Shown one piece after another: positions 62,717-64,000 of a stretch of 64,000 nt of DNA. Each line of letters starts with the position of its first letter. Positions within the stretch are counted from its first letter, which is position 1. The notes under the pieces were generated by a model. The model was not told where the DNA came from. It saw only the letters and a list, made by a program, of their open reading frames with translations, and made no database searches. The position numbers and the translations under genes were made by a program. The DNA comes from Saccharicrinis sp963667815 (GTDB taxonomy: Bacteria > Bacteroidota > Bacteroidia > Bacteroidales > Marinilabiliaceae): the NCBI GenBank assembly GCA_963667815.1, contig OY764020.1; one strand, written 5' to 3'.

Positions 62717-62763
62717 CTTATAAGTTATTTCCAACTTTTCTTAAACGTTATTTTTTTGAGATA
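62717..62763 (-). promoter_or_regulatory. 47-bp shared promoter element, araC copy
   Basis: Starts CTTATAAGTTATTTCCAAC, continues TTTTCTTAAACG and ends GAGATA, the counterpart of 61752-61798. It is 59-105 bp upstream of the AraC start on the minus strand, so the regulator probably binds its own promoter as well as that of the operon. Confidence 0.65.
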
Positions 62764-62908
62764 GTATTGTAAAATGATGAGCATACTTAAGATTTAACTC
62801 ATAAGTAAATTTACTACAGTTTTATTTTCAGGTACTTTCTCTTTTAACTTTGATATGCGTTAACCAGATCTGTTTTTTTAGTGATTTTTCAATTAACAAT
62901 AATATTTA

Positions 62909-62939
62909 TTTGACATGACAATTAAAATAAATATATTTG
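62909..62939 (+). promoter_or_regulatory. Bacteroidota sigma-type promoter for DUF169-marR
   Basis: TTTG at 62909-62912 and TATATTTG at 62932-62939 with exactly 19 bp between, a full match to the Bacteroidota consensus TTTG-N19-TAnnTTTG. It lies 26 bp upstream of the DUF169 start codon. Confidence 0.85.
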
Positions 62940-62953
62940 TCACAACAAATATA
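62932..62953. promoter_or_regulatory. Perfect palindrome overlapping the -7 box (candidate MarR operator)
   Basis: TATATTTGT, CACA, ACAAATATA: 9-bp perfect arms, 22 bp in total. It covers the -7 box and the likely start of transcription. Binding of the MarR protein encoded at 63671 here would block the promoter, a normal MarR autorepression design. Confidence 0.7.
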
Positions 62954-62964
62954 AAAACGTAGAT

Positions 62965-63681
62965 ATGAATATAAATTATTTCATTCAGAACTTTAGGAAT
63001 GCTTTTGGCGATTATGAATTACCTATAGTTATATGGTATTCAGATAGACCCAAGGTAGAAGTATCAAAAACAAGAGGTTGTTATATTAAAGACTTAAAAC
63101 CGGCTAGAAAAGGCCAAATTGTAAGTTTATCTGTGGATGCCATTGCATGTCCGGGAGGAAAAGTATATAGTGGCTTCACGTCAGTTCCACCATTTCTTCC
63201 GGGATTTGTCTCTGATAAAGAACGGTATAAAGATACACCTGAAATGGTTATGGACTTTATTACAGAATTAAACATGCCATTAAAAGAAGGTAAGTACATT
63301 AATTTTGCATCAATTAACAACCTTGATAGCTTTGAAGGCCTGGAGGGAATTATCTTTTTTGCATCTCCAGATGTTATGACAGGATTAATTTCATGGACAT
63401 TAATGGATACAAATAAACCGGATGCTGTTTCAGTACCTTTCGCATCAGGATGTAGTGCCATAGTTGCTCAAACTGTTGTAGAAAACAGAGATGAAGGTCA
63501 CAGATCATTTTTAGGGTTATTTGATCCGTCAGTAAGGCCACAAGTTGAAGCAAATGTATTAAGTTTGTCAGTTCCGATGAGTCGCTTTAAAGAGATGTAT
63601 TATACATTGGAAAAATCATGTTTGAAAGGCACTCATGCATGGAATAAAGTAAAAGAAAGAATTTTACAAGATGGAAATTAA
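62965..63681 (+). CDS. DUF169 family protein
   Basis: 238 aa, cytosolic. The start INYFIQNFRNAFGDYELPIVIWYSDRP and ACPGGKVYSGFTSVPPFLPGF are typical of DUF169. The end LDTNKPDAVSVPFASGCSAIVAQTVVENRDEGHRSFLGLFDPSVRPQV-type segment is also characteristic (here reading LMDTNKPDAV). Cysteines at the CxxGG and SGC positions may bind a metal. Function unknown; DUF169 genes often sit near redox or metal genes in anaerobes. It overlaps the marR gene by 11 bp. Confidence 0.88.
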   Translation: MNINYFIQNFRNAFGDYELPIVIWYSDRPKVEVSKTRGCYIKDLKPARKGQIVSLSVDAIACPGGKVYSGFTSVPPFLPGFVSDKERYKDTPEMVMDFITELNMPLKEGKYINFASINNLDSFEGLEGIIFFASPDVMTGLISWTLMDTNKPDAVSVPFASGCSAIVAQTVVENRDEGHRSFLGLFDPSVRPQVEANVLSLSVPMSRFKEMYYTLEKSCLKGTHAWNKVKERILQDGN

Positions 63682-64000
63682 ATTAGAGAATTCCGTAAAC
63701 CATAGAATAGCAACACTTGCCGTACTTTTAAAGCGGCAGGTGTTTAGGATTATCGCTGATAATCAATTAGAAATTACACCAGACCAATGGGTTATAATGT
63801 ATTATTTATGGGAAGAGAATGGGCTAACAGTTGGTGATTTAGCTAAAAAGTCGAAAAAGGATTTTGCTAATGTTACGAGGATAATTGAAAAGCTTTCTAA
63901 ATTAGGATATGTATCAAAAAAGAAAAGCCTAAAAGATAGTAGAAGTGTTCTTATTTTTATTCTTCCCAAAGCAGAGGAAATAAAAGGAAAAATTTATGCT
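63671..64000 (+). CDS. MarR-family transcriptional regulator (runs off the window)
   Basis: 110 codons visible, open to the window edge at 64000. Winged helix: QLEITPDQWVIMYYLWEENGLTVGDLAKKSKKDFANVTRIIEKLSKLGYVSKKKSLKDSRSVLIFILPKAEEI. The DSRS motif in the wing is the usual MarR DxRS DNA-contact motif. The ATG at 63671 overlaps the end of the DUF169 gene, so the two are translationally coupled. It is probably the repressor of its own operon through the palindrome at 62932-62953. Confidence 0.9.
   Translation, partial: MEIKLENSVNHRIATLAVLLKRQVFRIIADNQLEITPDQWVIMYYLWEENGLTVGDLAKKSKKDFANVTRIIEKLSKLGYVSKKKSLKDSRSVLIFILPKAEEIKGKIYA

Larger units (their letters stand above)
62659..62964. other. 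Divergent intergenic region, AraC / DUF169
   Basis: 306 bp between divergent genes. It holds the minus-strand 47-bp element (62717-62763), a clear plus-strand promoter (62909-62939) and a palindrome (62932-62953). Nothing else was recognised. Confidence 0.7.

Noticed and set aside
1..64000. tRNA, rRNA or known riboswitches
   Set aside because: No cloverleaf-like or conserved rRNA/riboswitch sequence was recognised on either strand by reading; a dedicated scan was not possible.

Overview
The window looks like chromosomal DNA of a low-GC Bacteroidota, possibly a marine or anaerobic Marinilabiliales/Bacteroidales relative. The order-level guess rests only on gene style. Supporting signs are the TonB-dependent receptor with a run of exported glycoside hydrolases, the SDR-type mannonate oxidoreductase next to uxuA, single-ORF IS66 and IS6 elements, little Shine-Dalgarno signal, and a textbook Bacteroidota promoter (TTTG-N19-TATATTTG) at 62.9 kb. 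No rRNA, tRNA or CRISPR array was found.

Layout. (1) 0-6.3 kb is a mobile-DNA zone. It holds an intact IS66 element with perfect ends and an 8-bp target duplication, a helically phased array of about eight iteron-like repeats, a replication-initiator-like gene, a TOPRIM primase-like gene with a small partner, and about 0.9 kb of structured non-coding DNA. (2) 6.4-13.6 kb is a complete tripartite RND efflux operon (outer-membrane factor, adaptor, pump) with a divergent membrane-linked AraC regulator. (3) 13.6-14.8 kb is non-coding, with a MITE-like 0.3-kb element. (4) 14.8-41.7 kb is one co-directional carbohydrate locus: TonB-dependent receptor, lipocalin-like small protein, two GH43-like, three GH2, two GH3, one GH78 and one GH35/DUF5597-like enzymes, a membrane-anchored sugar isomerase/epimerase, two SDRs and UxuA. 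It has no SusD. Its products point to a glycan or glycoside carrying rhamnose and glucuronate. (5) 41.9-45.5 kb holds an orphan sugar-binding protein, pfkA, a second copy of the lipocalin-like protein and mgsA. (6) 45.7-46.9 kb is a rearrangement point: a second copy of a 74-nt element and hairpin seen at 6.2 kb, an IS6 element without target duplication, and a GNAT gene cut by it. (7) 46.9-48.1 kb has a cupin, a small membrane protein and an HD phosphohydrolase.

(8) 48.3-57.4 kb is an AraC-controlled reductase regulon in two operons (flavodoxin, serine acetyltransferase, Bcr/CflA MFS pump; then aldo-keto reductase, exported flavodoxin, exported zinc alcohol dehydrogenase, exported cupin/CMD protein, YqhD-like iron alcohol dehydrogenase). 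Three near-identical 28-bp sites lie upstream of the two operons and the regulator. (9) 57.6-59.7 kb has an AAA+/DUF4143 ATPase and a NUDIX hydrolase. (10) 59.9-62.7 kb is a second AraC-controlled reductase operon; a 47-bp element is shared by the regulator and operon promoters. (11) 63.0-64.0 kb holds a DUF169 protein overlapping a MarR regulator that runs off the window, behind a promoter overlapped by a perfect palindrome.

The most notable observations are a GH2 paralogue that has lost both catalytic glutamates (21.5-23.4 kb), the phased iteron array, a run of normally cytosolic redox enzymes that all carry signal peptides, and three separate shared-operator systems.
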